Shown one piece after another: positions 1 through 6,946 of a stretch of DNA of 6,946 bases. The first letter of the stretch is position 1; each line of letters begins with the position of its first letter. The DNA is from Chloroflexota bacterium. GTDB lineage: Bacteria; Chloroflexota; Limnocylindria; Limnocylindrales; CSP1-4. The notes under the pieces were generated by a model. It ran no database searches and was not told the DNA's origin. It worked only from the letters and a program-made list of their open reading frames with translations. The DNA lies in NCBI GenBank assembly GCA_025935655.1, contig JAICUV010000182.1:1-6946 (forward strand), read 5' to 3'. Made by a program: the position numbers and the translations under genes.

Positions 1-2270
1 ACGCCGGGCGCGACCTGGCTGAGGTCGACGGTCGCGGTCGCGAGGTCGGGGCCCACGAGCGCGACCTGCGTCCGGTAGAAGTCGCGCGCCGACCCGTCCT
101 CGTTGACGCTCTGGACGCGCAGGTACGAGCGCCCGCCGCGGTCCACGAACGACGCCTCGATGCCGCCGCTCTCCTCGCCCGGGAACGTCCAGCCGACCAT
201 CTGGCTGAATAACGTCGAGAAGCCGGTCCAGCCGATCCAGCTCTTGGCCCAGCGCCCCGTCGAGTCCGACGTCCACGCCACCGACCGCCCGAGGCCGTAC
301 TGCCACTGGGCGAGGAGCGGGTCGTCGCGCGCGGTGACGAGCACGGTCTGGGCCGCGGCCTTCGCGGTCGTGCCGTTGTAGCCGAGGAGGCTCGGGAACC
401 CGCCGTCGATGCCGCGCAGGATCGGCGACGACGAGGTGAGGATCGGGAAGAACTTCTCCTCCACGATCTGCTGGCCGGAGACCTGCTGCGTCTCCTTGAG
501 GAAGATGTCGGGGATCGAGGCGGGGTTCGCCGCGTCGTAGAAGCGTCCGCCGCCCCGGCGGGCCAGCTGCTGCAGGAACGGGTTCGCGCCACCGCCTGCG
601 CCGACCGTGGACAAGGTGATCCCGGCGGCCTTCATGTCCTTGAGGATCCCGTCGTACTGGCCGCTGCTCGACCAGCCGTCGGTCAGCAGGATGATGTGGC
701 GCCGCGTCGCGGTGGCGTTCTTGAGCGAGGCGACCGCCTGGTCCAGGCCCGCGAAGATGTTGGTCTGGCCGTCCGGGACGATCGCGTTGAGCTGCGACTG
801 GAGGTCCGTGACGCCGCCCAGCGGGCCGGTCTTCACGACCCAGTGCGCGGCGCTGTCGAAGGCGACGACGCCGAACTCGTCCTGGGCGGTCAGCGCGGCC
901 GCGGCGCGCAGGATCGCCTCCTTGCCGATGTCCGTCTTCTTGACTCCGGCGATCCCCGCGCCGCCGTTGTTCATGCCGCCGTTGAACGAGTTGCAGTGGC
1001 AGGCGTCCATCGAGCCCGACTTGTCGATGACGACGACGAGCGCGACATCGGGCTGCTTCTGGCGGTCGCGGACCCCCATGTCCACCGGGAGCGTCTCCTC
1101 CAACGGCGTGTCCGTGTAGCCGCCGGCGCCGTACGCACGGGGTCCGCCGATCGTCACCAATCCGCGGCCGAGGTCCCGGACGTAGACCTGGAGGGCCGCG
1201 AGCGCCTTGTCGGTGAGCCGCAGCCGCGGCACGTCCACGAGCACGACCGAGTCGTAGTCCGCGAGCCCCGCGAGGTCCGACGGGAGCGCCTCGGGGATCA
1301 CGGTGTCCAGGTTCTGGCGCTCGGCCTGGAGCGCCGCGACGAGCTGTGCAGCGACCTCCTCGTCGCCCTTGACGATGAGCACCCGCGGCTCGCCCTTGAC
1401 GATCGTGTTGGCGTCCGCGCGGTCGTTCTGGTTGAACGTGTCGCGGGCCGCCTCGACGACGACCCGGAAGCGCAGGAAGCCCGGGTCCTTGGGGGTGAAG
1501 GTGAACGACAGCCGGTTGGGGCCCGCGTCGAGCGTCACCGGCTGCGACTTGGCGAGCTCCCCGTTCACGAACAGGCGCGCCGTGGCCGGCTGGGCGACCG
1601 TCGAGGTGATGTCGGCGGTCACCTGGATCGACTCGCCGAGGCGCGCGGTGGACGGGGCGGCGAGCCGCTCCACGAGGACCTCGTCGCGGCCGCCAAGACC
1701 CACCAGGCGCGTCTCGATCTGGATCCCCCGGGCGGCGGCCAGCGCAGCCTCGCTCTGGCCCGACCCGGTCGTGTCGTTGCCGTCCGACAGCAGCACGATC
1801 CGCTTCTGGGCGTCATCCGGGAACAGCGCGGCGGCGAGTCGCAGCGCGGCGCCGATGTCCGTCGCCGAGGTCACGGGCGTGGACGCGATCCGGTCGATCT
1901 CGGCGAGCTCGGACGGGAGCCGCTCCACGAGCGCATCGCCGCCGAAGGCGACGATCCCGGCCACGTCCTCGTCCTGCTTCGCCTCCAGCGCCTGGCGGAC
2001 GTAGGCGAGGGTCTCCTCGCGGCCCTGCGTCCCGACCGAGTCGGACAGATCGACGACGAACACCACCGCGAGCCGGTCCACGGGGAGCACGAGCTGGAGC
2101 CCCGCGAGCGCGAACACGAGCGCCGACAGGAGCCCGATCCGCAGCGCCAGGGCCACCCGCCGGCGGCCGGCGCCGAGCCGGCGGCGCGACCCGACGTGCA
2201 GCAGGACGACGAGCGCGACGAGCGGCGGGAGCAGGAGCAGCGCAAGCGGCGCGTCGAAGGTGACGCCCAT
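1..2270 (-). CDS. Double-VWA, glutamine-amidotransferase-like membrane protein (3' end beyond the window)
   Basis: The frame starts at ATG 2270 and stays open for 756 codons to the left edge, so the C-terminus is missing. Two hydrophobic helices (about residues 7-26 and 39-62) flank an Arg-rich loop (SRRRLGAGRRR), which fits two membrane passes with the rest of the protein outside the cytoplasm. VWA domain 1 (about 66-200) has a complete MIDAS set: D74-S76-S78 in DLSDS, T137, and D163 in LLSDGND. A Rossmann-like, class I glutamine-amidotransferase-like region follows (about 295-398, TIGGPRAYGAGGY). It has no nucleophile Cys, so it is probably not catalytic. VWA domain 2 (about 408-595) also has a full MIDAS: DKSGSM 416-421, T503 and D531. 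It carries an insert with C424 and C426, the only cysteines seen. Residues 610-698 (RSVAWTSD, then a Trp-rich stretch) look like the usual tail of this family. The start overlaps the upstream stop as TGATG, with a G-run (GGGGGG) before it, indicating translational coupling. Substrate and partner are unknown. Confidence 0.9.
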   Translation of the reverse strand, partial: MGVTFDAPLALLLLPPLVALVVLLHVGSRRRLGAGRRRVALALRIGLLSALVFALAGLQLVLPVDRLAVVFVVDLSDSVGTQGREETLAYVRQALEAKQDEDVAGIVAFGGDALVERLPSELAEIDRIASTPVTSATDIGAALRLAAALFPDDAQKRIVLLSDGNDTTGSGQSEAALAAARGIQIETRLVGLGGRDEVLVERLAAPSTARLGESIQVTADITSTVAQPATARLFVNGELAKSQPVTLDAGPNRLSFTFTPKDPGFLRFRVVVEAARDTFNQNDRADANTIVKGEPRVLIVKGDEEVAAQLVAALQAERQNLDTVIPEALPSDLAGLADYDSVVLVDVPRLRLTDKALAALQVYVRDLGRGLVTIGGPRAYGAGGYTDTPLEETLPVDMGVRDRQKQPDVALVVVIDKSGSMDACHCNSFNGGMNNGGAGIAGVKKTDIGKEAILRAAAALTAQDEFGVVAFDSAAHWVVKTGPLGGVTDLQSQLNAIVPDGQTNIFAGLDQAVASLKNATATRRHIILLTDGWSSSGQYDGILKDMKAAGITLSTVGAGGGANPFLQQLARRGGGRFYDAANPASIPDIFLKETQQVSGQQIVEEKFFPILTSSSPILRGIDGGFPSLLGYNGTTAKAAAQTVLVTARDDPLLAQWQYGLGRSVAWTSDSTGRWAKSWIGWTGFSTLFSQMVGWTFPGEESGGIEASFVDRGGRSYLRVQSVNEDGSARDFYRTQVALVGPDLATATVDLSQVAPG

Positions 2271-4345
2271 CACGCCCCCCGGCCGGGTGTCGGCGCACGC
2301 CGCCGGCCGAGCCTCGCGGTGATGGCGCGGCGCAACCGCGCGAGCGTGTCGCGCTCGTACACGAGCCACTCGATCGTGAGCACGAGCAGCGCGATCAGCA
2401 CGATCGGGATCCACAGCTCGTCGCGCGCGTTCGGGCGGTCGCGGACGGCTGCGGCCTGGCCCGTCCCCGGGCTGGCGGCGGGTGCGCCGAGCGCCGTGAG
2501 CGCCGCGACGTCGCCGGGAGCGATCCGGGATTCGTCGACGTCGAGCAGGTCGACGGCGAAGCGGACCGGCGCGTCGGGGTCGGTGGCTCGCGCGACCGGG
2601 GATGCGCCGGCGGACGCGGGCGGCGCGGTGGCGGCAGCGCCCGATGGCGCCGCGGTGGCGTCGGGATCCGCCATCGGGGTCACCGTGTAGACGCCCAGGA
2701 GGTCCGTCCGCGCGAACGTGACGGTCGCGGCGTCCGCGGTCGGCGCGACGAGCTCGTCCACGGAGCCGTCCGGCCGCTCCACCCGGACGCCGGTTGCGCC
2801 GGCCGGGATGGCGAGCGTCACCGGTGCGCCGGGCGCGACCGCGTCCGCCGGGGTCGCAGATCCGCCCATGAGCTGGCCCGTGAGGTTGGCGAGGAGCACG
2901 GGGAACGCCACCTGGAGCGGCAGGTCGGAGCGGCGCGGCTCGAACGCCATCACCGCCGCCGGCCGCCCATCGAGCGTGCCCGCGTAGAGCAGCGGCGACC
3001 CGCCGGGCCCGGGGATGATCGCCTTGGCCCAGGCGGGCAGGTCGAGCTTCTCCGCCTCCCCGACGTGGACCGTCGAGAGGTCGACGTAGCGCAGGATCGG
3101 GTCGTCGGGGTCGGTGACGCCGATCGCCGGGTTCGTGAGCGTCCCGGTGACCTCGCCGAGGTCCGATGTCCGCGGCGGGGAGATCGCGAACACCGGGTTC
3201 GGCGGGAGCTCGGCCGGGAGGTAGCGGCTGAAGATCACGAGCTCGAACTGGTCCAGGCCGGTCGTGGTCGCGTAGTCCGCGCCGGAGCGGTAGTACAGCT
3301 CCGTGTCCGGCAGGTAGGACAGCGCCGTCTCGAGGTAGGGATCGCGCTCGCCCACGAGCAGGATCTGGCGCAGCGCCTGGGGCGGGACGATGGCCCACGC
3401 GCGGTCGTCGACGGCCAGGGGATCGGCGGCGCCGGTGGCGGTCTCGTCGGCGCTGGTCAGGCGGACCTCGATCACGGATGCCGGGCTGTCCGGGTCGTCC
3501 ACGTCGTCGATCGAGACGTCGGTCCGCCGCTGCGGATCGAGCCGGACCGTGCGCGCCTCGCGCAGCCGGCCATCGGCGTACACCTCGAGGCGGCGGTCGA
3601 CCAGCTCGAGGCCCAGGTTGGCGACCGACACGAACGCGCTGTGCGAGAGGTTGTTGGGCTGGGTGCGGACGGCGAGGGCGACGATCGCCTGGTTGTTCGC
3701 CTCGCGTCCCACCTGGAGGACGCGGACGGGCGCCTCGAGCGAGCCGGCCGGCGGCGTGGCCAGCGCGGCGTCCGTGGCCACGAGGATCTCGGCGTCGCCC
3801 GACCGTGCCGCGAGGGCCGAGGCGAGCCGCAGCGCATCACCGAGGTCGCCGATGTCCGAGCTCGGCGCGATGGACGCGATCGCCTGCTTCACGCGCCCGA
3901 GGTCCGTCGTGCCGTTGGCGATGACCTTCGCGGTGCGACCTGCGGAGATGACGCTCACCTTGCCGCCCGCGGGGAGGTCCTTGAGGGCGTCGACCGCCGC
4001 CGCCTTCGCCGCGTCCAGCCGGGTCGGCGTGACGTCGGTGGCCTGCATCGACGCCGAGGTGTCCACGACGAGCACGAGGTCGCCCGCGAGGCCGGCGGGC
4101 CGTTCGACGAACGGCCGCGCCGCGAGGATCGCGAGGATCGCGACGAGCAGCAGCTGGAGCAGGAGCAGCAGGCTGCGGCGGAGCTTCTGCCACGGCGCGT
4201 TCGCCTCGACGTCCGCCACCAGCGCCTGCCACAGGAGCGTGGACGGGATGACCGCCCGGTCGCGCCGCAGCTTGAGCAGGTACATCGCGACGACGACGGG
4301 CAGGAACAGCAGCCCGGCGAGCGCGAGCGGCGCGAGGAAGCTCAT
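2270..4345 (-). CDS. BatA-like membrane protein with VWA domain
   Basis: The 691-residue protein opens with the BatA/aerotolerance-regulator N-terminal type of segment: a helix at about 3-25 starting MSFLAPLALAGLLFLP, then LKLRRDR, then PSTLLWQ. A second helix lies at about 59-76, introduced by KLRR. A VWA domain follows (about 88-195) with DTSASM at 95-100 as first MIDAS motif and D192 in VATDAA as third. The usual Thr of the second motif appears to be Ser163 (SSDIG). Residues 325-395 look like the degenerate amidotransferase-like fold of its downstream neighbour (QILLVGERDPYLETAL). A Pro/Ala/Thr-rich linker spans about 556-590. A third helix (about 645-664) is followed by an Arg-rich tail. 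Classical BatA proteins are about half this length, so this is a long version with a large C-terminal region. By the positive-inside rule the VWA domain is extracytoplasmic, while the 26-58 loop and C-tail are cytoplasmic. It overlaps both neighbouring genes by one base (TGATG). The exact function is unknown; 'aerotolerance' is inherited from Bacteroides homologues and should not be taken literally. Confidence 0.9.
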   Translation of the reverse strand: MSFLAPLALAGLLFLPVVVAMYLLKLRRDRAVIPSTLLWQALVADVEANAPWQKLRRSLLLLLQLLLVAILAILAARPFVERPAGLAGDLVLVVDTSASMQATDVTPTRLDAAKAAAVDALKDLPAGGKVSVISAGRTAKVIANGTTDLGRVKQAIASIAPSSDIGDLGDALRLASALAARSGDAEILVATDAALATPPAGSLEAPVRVLQVGREANNQAIVALAVRTQPNNLSHSAFVSVANLGLELVDRRLEVYADGRLREARTVRLDPQRRTDVSIDDVDDPDSPASVIEVRLTSADETATGAADPLAVDDRAWAIVPPQALRQILLVGERDPYLETALSYLPDTELYYRSGADYATTTGLDQFELVIFSRYLPAELPPNPVFAISPPRTSDLGEVTGTLTNPAIGVTDPDDPILRYVDLSTVHVGEAEKLDLPAWAKAIIPGPGGSPLLYAGTLDGRPAAVMAFEPRRSDLPLQVAFPVLLANLTGQLMGGSATPADAVAPGAPVTLAIPAGATGVRVERPDGSVDELVAPTADAATVTFARTDLLGVYTVTPMADPDATAAPSGAAATAPPASAGASPVARATDPDAPVRFAVDLLDVDESRIAPGDVAALTALGAPAASPGTGQAAAVRDRPNARDELWIPIVLIALLVLTIEWLVYERDTLARLRRAITARLGRRRAPTPGRGA

Positions 4346-5355
4346 CAGCCCACGACCCGGCGTCGGCGGAGCTCCGCGAACACGAGGTCGGCGAGCGGCA
4401 CGTCGGAGGACAGCGGCACGTACGAGGCGCGACGCTTCGCCGCGAGGTCGGCCAGCGATTCCTGCCAGGCGGCGACCCGCGCCTTGTAGTCGTCGAGCGT
4501 CGCGAGGTCCACGGTCACGTCGATGCCGTCACCGGTCTCGCTGTCGACGAGGCGCAGGTCGCCCTCCAGCGCGGGATCCAGCTCGTCCGGGGAGAGGATG
4601 TGGAGCACGATCAGCTCCGAGCCCTGCGCCGCGAGCTCGCGGATGACCTTGTCCGCCGCCGGATCGAGCAGGTCGGAGAGCAGCACCACGACGCCGCGCC
4701 CGGAGAGCATCGCCGCCGCGTGGCGGGCGGACGCGAGCAGGTCGGTGGGTCCGTCCGCGGGCTGGATGGTCGACAGGTTCGCGAGCAGCCGGAAGACGCG
4801 CCCCGAGCCCCGGAGCCCGCTCTGCCGGCGGGCCATGCGACCGCTGAGCGCGCTCACGACCACGCGGTCCTCGCCCGACAGCGCGATGTATCCCAGTGCC
4901 GCCGCCGCCCGCTTCGCGAACAGGAGCTTCTCGGGCCGGCCGAACGCCATCGACGGGCTGGCGTCGACGAGGAACGTGATCGTCACGTCCTCCTCCTCGA
5001 CGAACAGCTTGACGAACAGCTTCTCGAGCCGCGCGTAGACGTTCCAGTCGAGCTGCCGCAGGTCGTCGCCGAGCGCGTACTCCCGGTAGTCGGCGAACTC
5101 GACGCTCTGGCCGCGCTTCACCGACCGCCGTCCGCCCTTGAGGCCGCCGCGCACGGGCTGCTTCATGAGCACGCCGAGGCGCTCGAGCTGGCGCAGGAAG
5201 CCCTCGTCGAACACCGTCGGGTCGAGCGCGTTCGGGAGGAACGCCCTGACGCCCGTGGGACGCGCGGCGGCGATCGGGGCCGGCGCGTCGGGCGTGGCGG
5301 CGTCCACCGGGCGCGCGTCGACCGGTTCGGGCGGCGGGGCGGGGGAGAGGCTCAT
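4345..5355 (-). CDS. Soluble DUF58 protein with VWA-like fold, MoxR partner
   Basis: The 336-residue protein has the DUF58 signature EFADYREY (86-93) and GDDLRQLDWNVYAR (96-109). A VWA-like domain follows, with MIDAS residues D131, S133 and S135 in DASPSM, T204 as likely second-motif Thr, and D228 in LLSDLLDP. No transmembrane segment is seen, unlike DUF58 proteins with N-terminal helices, so it should be cytoplasmic or bound to the membrane through partners. The first 45 residues are Pro/Ala-rich and look disordered. The conserved part begins around FDEGFLRQLERL (49-60). I kept the ATG at 5355 because no better start is visible. It has no clear Shine-Dalgarno sequence and lies 23 bp after the ATPase stop, so translation may depend on ribosomes arriving from that gene. 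Its stop shares a base with the next start. DUF58 genes next to MoxR genes are a well-known pair, and the protein probably acts as adaptor or substrate-binding partner. The biochemical role is not established. Confidence 0.93.
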   Translation of the reverse strand: MSLSPAPPPEPVDARPVDAATPDAPAPIAAARPTGVRAFLPNALDPTVFDEGFLRQLERLGVLMKQPVRGGLKGGRRSVKRGQSVEFADYREYALGDDLRQLDWNVYARLEKLFVKLFVEEEDVTITFLVDASPSMAFGRPEKLLFAKRAAAALGYIALSGEDRVVVSALSGRMARRQSGLRGSGRVFRLLANLSTIQPADGPTDLLASARHAAAMLSGRGVVVLLSDLLDPAADKVIRELAAQGSELIVLHILSPDELDPALEGDLRLVDSETGDGIDVTVDLATLDDYKARVAAWQESLADLAAKRRASYVPLSSDVPLADLVFAELRRRRVVG

Positions 5356-5378
5356 CGGGTCGCGGGGTGCCGTGCCGC

Positions 5379-6413
<1,035 letters not shown>

Positions 6414-6417
6414 GGGT

Positions 6418-6422
6418 CCTCC
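6418..6422 (-). promoter_or_regulatory. Ribosome-binding site of the MoxR gene
   Basis: GGAGG on the coding strand, separated by ACCC from the ATG at 6413. It is the clearest Shine-Dalgarno sequence in the window and decides the ATPase start in favour of 6413 over the GTG at 6458. Confidence 0.75.
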
Positions 6423-6433
6423 GGGTTGCGGGG

Positions 6434-6451
6434 CCGCGCCGTGGGGCGCGG
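6434..6451 (-). promoter_or_regulatory. GC-rich intercistronic hairpin
   Basis: Between the stop of the upstream gene and the ribosome-binding site of the ATPase gene, the coding strand reads CCGCGCC, a CCAC loop, then GGCGCGG. This is a perfect 7-bp all-GC stem. No T-run follows, so it does not look like an intrinsic terminator. It may be an RNA-processing or mRNA-stability element, or chance in GC-rich DNA. Confidence 0.3.
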
Positions 6452-6454
6452 GCC

Positions 6455-6946
6455 TCACTGCTGGGGATCGAGCGAGGTGAAGTAGTCGCGCACGTAGTCC
6501 TTGACCGAGATCGGGACGTACGAGCGGTCGAGCGTCGTGAGCGCGTAGCTGTAGAAGTCGCCGTAGACCTGCGAGTACGGGACGTAGGCGCCGTTGTTGC
6601 TGCCCTGGCCCTGCTGGTTGCCCTGCTGCGTCTGGCCGTCGCCGCCGGTACCCGCGACGTACGACGGATCGCCGGGCTTCCCGAGCCGGTCGAACGGAGC
6701 GAACACGGATCCGAGGTCGCCACCGAGCTCGGCGGGCCTGTTCGGGTTGGTCGGACCACCCGGCCTCCCGTTGGAGGTGCCGCTGCCGAGGTGGCTCGCA
6801 TTCGAGCCGCCCCCACCGAGCGAGCCGCTGCCCTGGCCTTGGCCTTGACCCTGGCCCTGCCCCTGACCTTGACCTTGACCTTGACCTTGACCCTGGCCCT
6901 GACCTTGACCTTGACCTTGACCCTGGCCCTGACCCTGACCCTGGCC
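6455..6946 (-). CDS. Unrecognised protein with Gly-Gln repeat and Tyr-rich C-terminus (5' end beyond the window)
   Basis: The frame that ends at TGA 6455-6457 is open to the right edge, giving 163 visible C-terminal residues; the start is not in the window. Visible residues 1-38 are 19 perfect Gly-Gln dipeptides. They are followed by a Gly/Ser/Asn/Pro-rich stretch (39-80), a short segment FAPFDRLGKPGDPSYV (82-97), another Gln/Gly/Asn-rich linker (about 99-119), and a structured-looking C-terminus: YVPYSQVYGDFYSYAL (121-136), then VPISVKDYVRDYF (144-156). No signal peptide or membrane segment is visible in this part. The final motif, a Pro followed by a short helix with VR-x-YF near the end, resembles the C-terminal ends of large membrane proteins encoded beside MoxR/VWA operons. 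That comparison is from memory and unverified. An internal GTG at 6706 is not a convincing start because the frame continues upstream without a stop and nothing resembles a ribosome-binding site. It lies 41 bp before the ATPase gene on the same strand, so it is probably part of the same transcript. Function unknown. Confidence 0.75.
   Translation of the reverse strand, partial: GQGQGQGQGQGQGQGQGQGQGQGQGQGQGQGQGQGQGQGSGSLGGGGSNASHLGSGTSNGRPGGPTNPNRPAELGGDLGSVFAPFDRLGKPGDPSYVAGTGGDGQTQQGNQQGQGSNNGAYVPYSQVYGDFYSYALTTLDRSYVPISVKDYVRDYFTSLDPQQ
6833..6946 (-). repeat. In-frame hexanucleotide repeat encoding (Gly-Gln)19, continuing past the edge
   Basis: Nineteen consecutive 6-bp units on the coding strand, variants of GGTCAA, GGTCAG and GGCCAG with single GGCCAA and GGGCAG units. 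All encode Gly-Gln, and all differences are silent third-position changes. The order GGTCAG-GGCCAG followed by three or four GGTCAA units occurs twice in a row, pointing to duplication of a longer block. The 6-bp unit means gain or loss of copies keeps the reading frame. The tract reaches the window edge, so the full copy number is unknown. Confidence 0.95.

Noticed and set aside
696..2690. A 664-codon open frame on the plus strand
   Set aside because: It lies antisense to two clear VWA genes, is dominated by Arg, Asp, Glu, His and Gly with no domain pattern, and is the type of open frame expected opposite GC-rich coding DNA.
3065..4489. A 474-codon open frame on the plus strand
   Set aside because: Antisense to the BatA-like gene, runs across its junction with the DUF58 gene, and has a charged low-hydrophobic composition with no recognisable motif.
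6414..6458. Longer ATPase start at GTG 6458
   Set aside because: No ribosome-binding site, adds only a Pro/Ala/Gly-rich leader, and the ATG at 6413 has GGAGG four bases upstream.
6455..6706. A separate 83-residue gene starting at GTG 6706
   Set aside because: The same frame is open for a further 80 codons to the window edge, including the Gly-Gln tract, so it is the tail of a longer gene.
6833..6946. CRISPR-like array or tandem -35 promoter boxes (TTGACC on the plus strand)
   Set aside because: The period is 6 bp with no spacers, and the units are in frame with a coding sequence. The TTGACC runs have no suitable -10 elements and simply reflect Gly-Gln codons.

Overview
The window is very GC-rich DNA in which third codon positions are almost always G or C. 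It carries one continuous set of minus-strand genes. I see no rRNA, tRNA, CRISPR array, insertion sequence, integrase or phage gene. The gene content, a MoxR-type AAA+ ATPase followed by a soluble DUF58 protein, a BatA-like membrane VWA protein and a large VWA/glutamine-amidotransferase-like membrane protein, is a chromosomal arrangement seen in many bacteria. The GC content and the style of the two long VWA proteins suggest a high-GC Chloroflexota member, or less likely an actinobacterium. This taxonomic guess is inference only.

Transcription runs from right to left. At the right edge (6455-6946) lies the 3' part of an unrecognised gene. Its visible part starts with 19 uninterrupted Gly-Gln dipeptides and ends with a conserved-looking Tyr-rich C-terminus. 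A 41-bp gap with a GC hairpin and a strong GGAGG ribosome-binding site leads to the MoxR ATPase (5379-6413). After 23 bp comes the DUF58 protein (4345-5355). Its stop overlaps the start of the BatA-like protein (2270-4345) by one base (TGATG). That gene overlaps the last one in the same way; the last gene (3-2270) is a double-VWA/GATase-like protein whose 3' end lies beyond the left edge. It is open for 756 codons.

How they probably work together is inference from known families. The MoxR ATPase would be a cytoplasmic chaperone-like motor and the soluble DUF58/VWA protein its cytoplasmic partner or adaptor. The two membrane proteins each have a positively charged cytoplasmic loop between two N-terminal helices, which places their VWA domains outside the membrane. 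The system would then use ATP hydrolysis inside the cell to assemble or remodel metal-dependent (MIDAS) adhesion-type complexes at the envelope. The substrate is unknown.

The operon type is not new. The points most worth a second look are the Gly-Gln repeat protein at the operon's upstream side, a CHC-containing Gly/Asn-rich insert directly after the MIDAS motif of the second VWA domain, the unequal conservation of metal ligands across the four VWA domains, and the predicted inside/outside split of the components. There is no gene-free stretch over 300 bases. The long open frames on the plus strand are GC-driven shadows.
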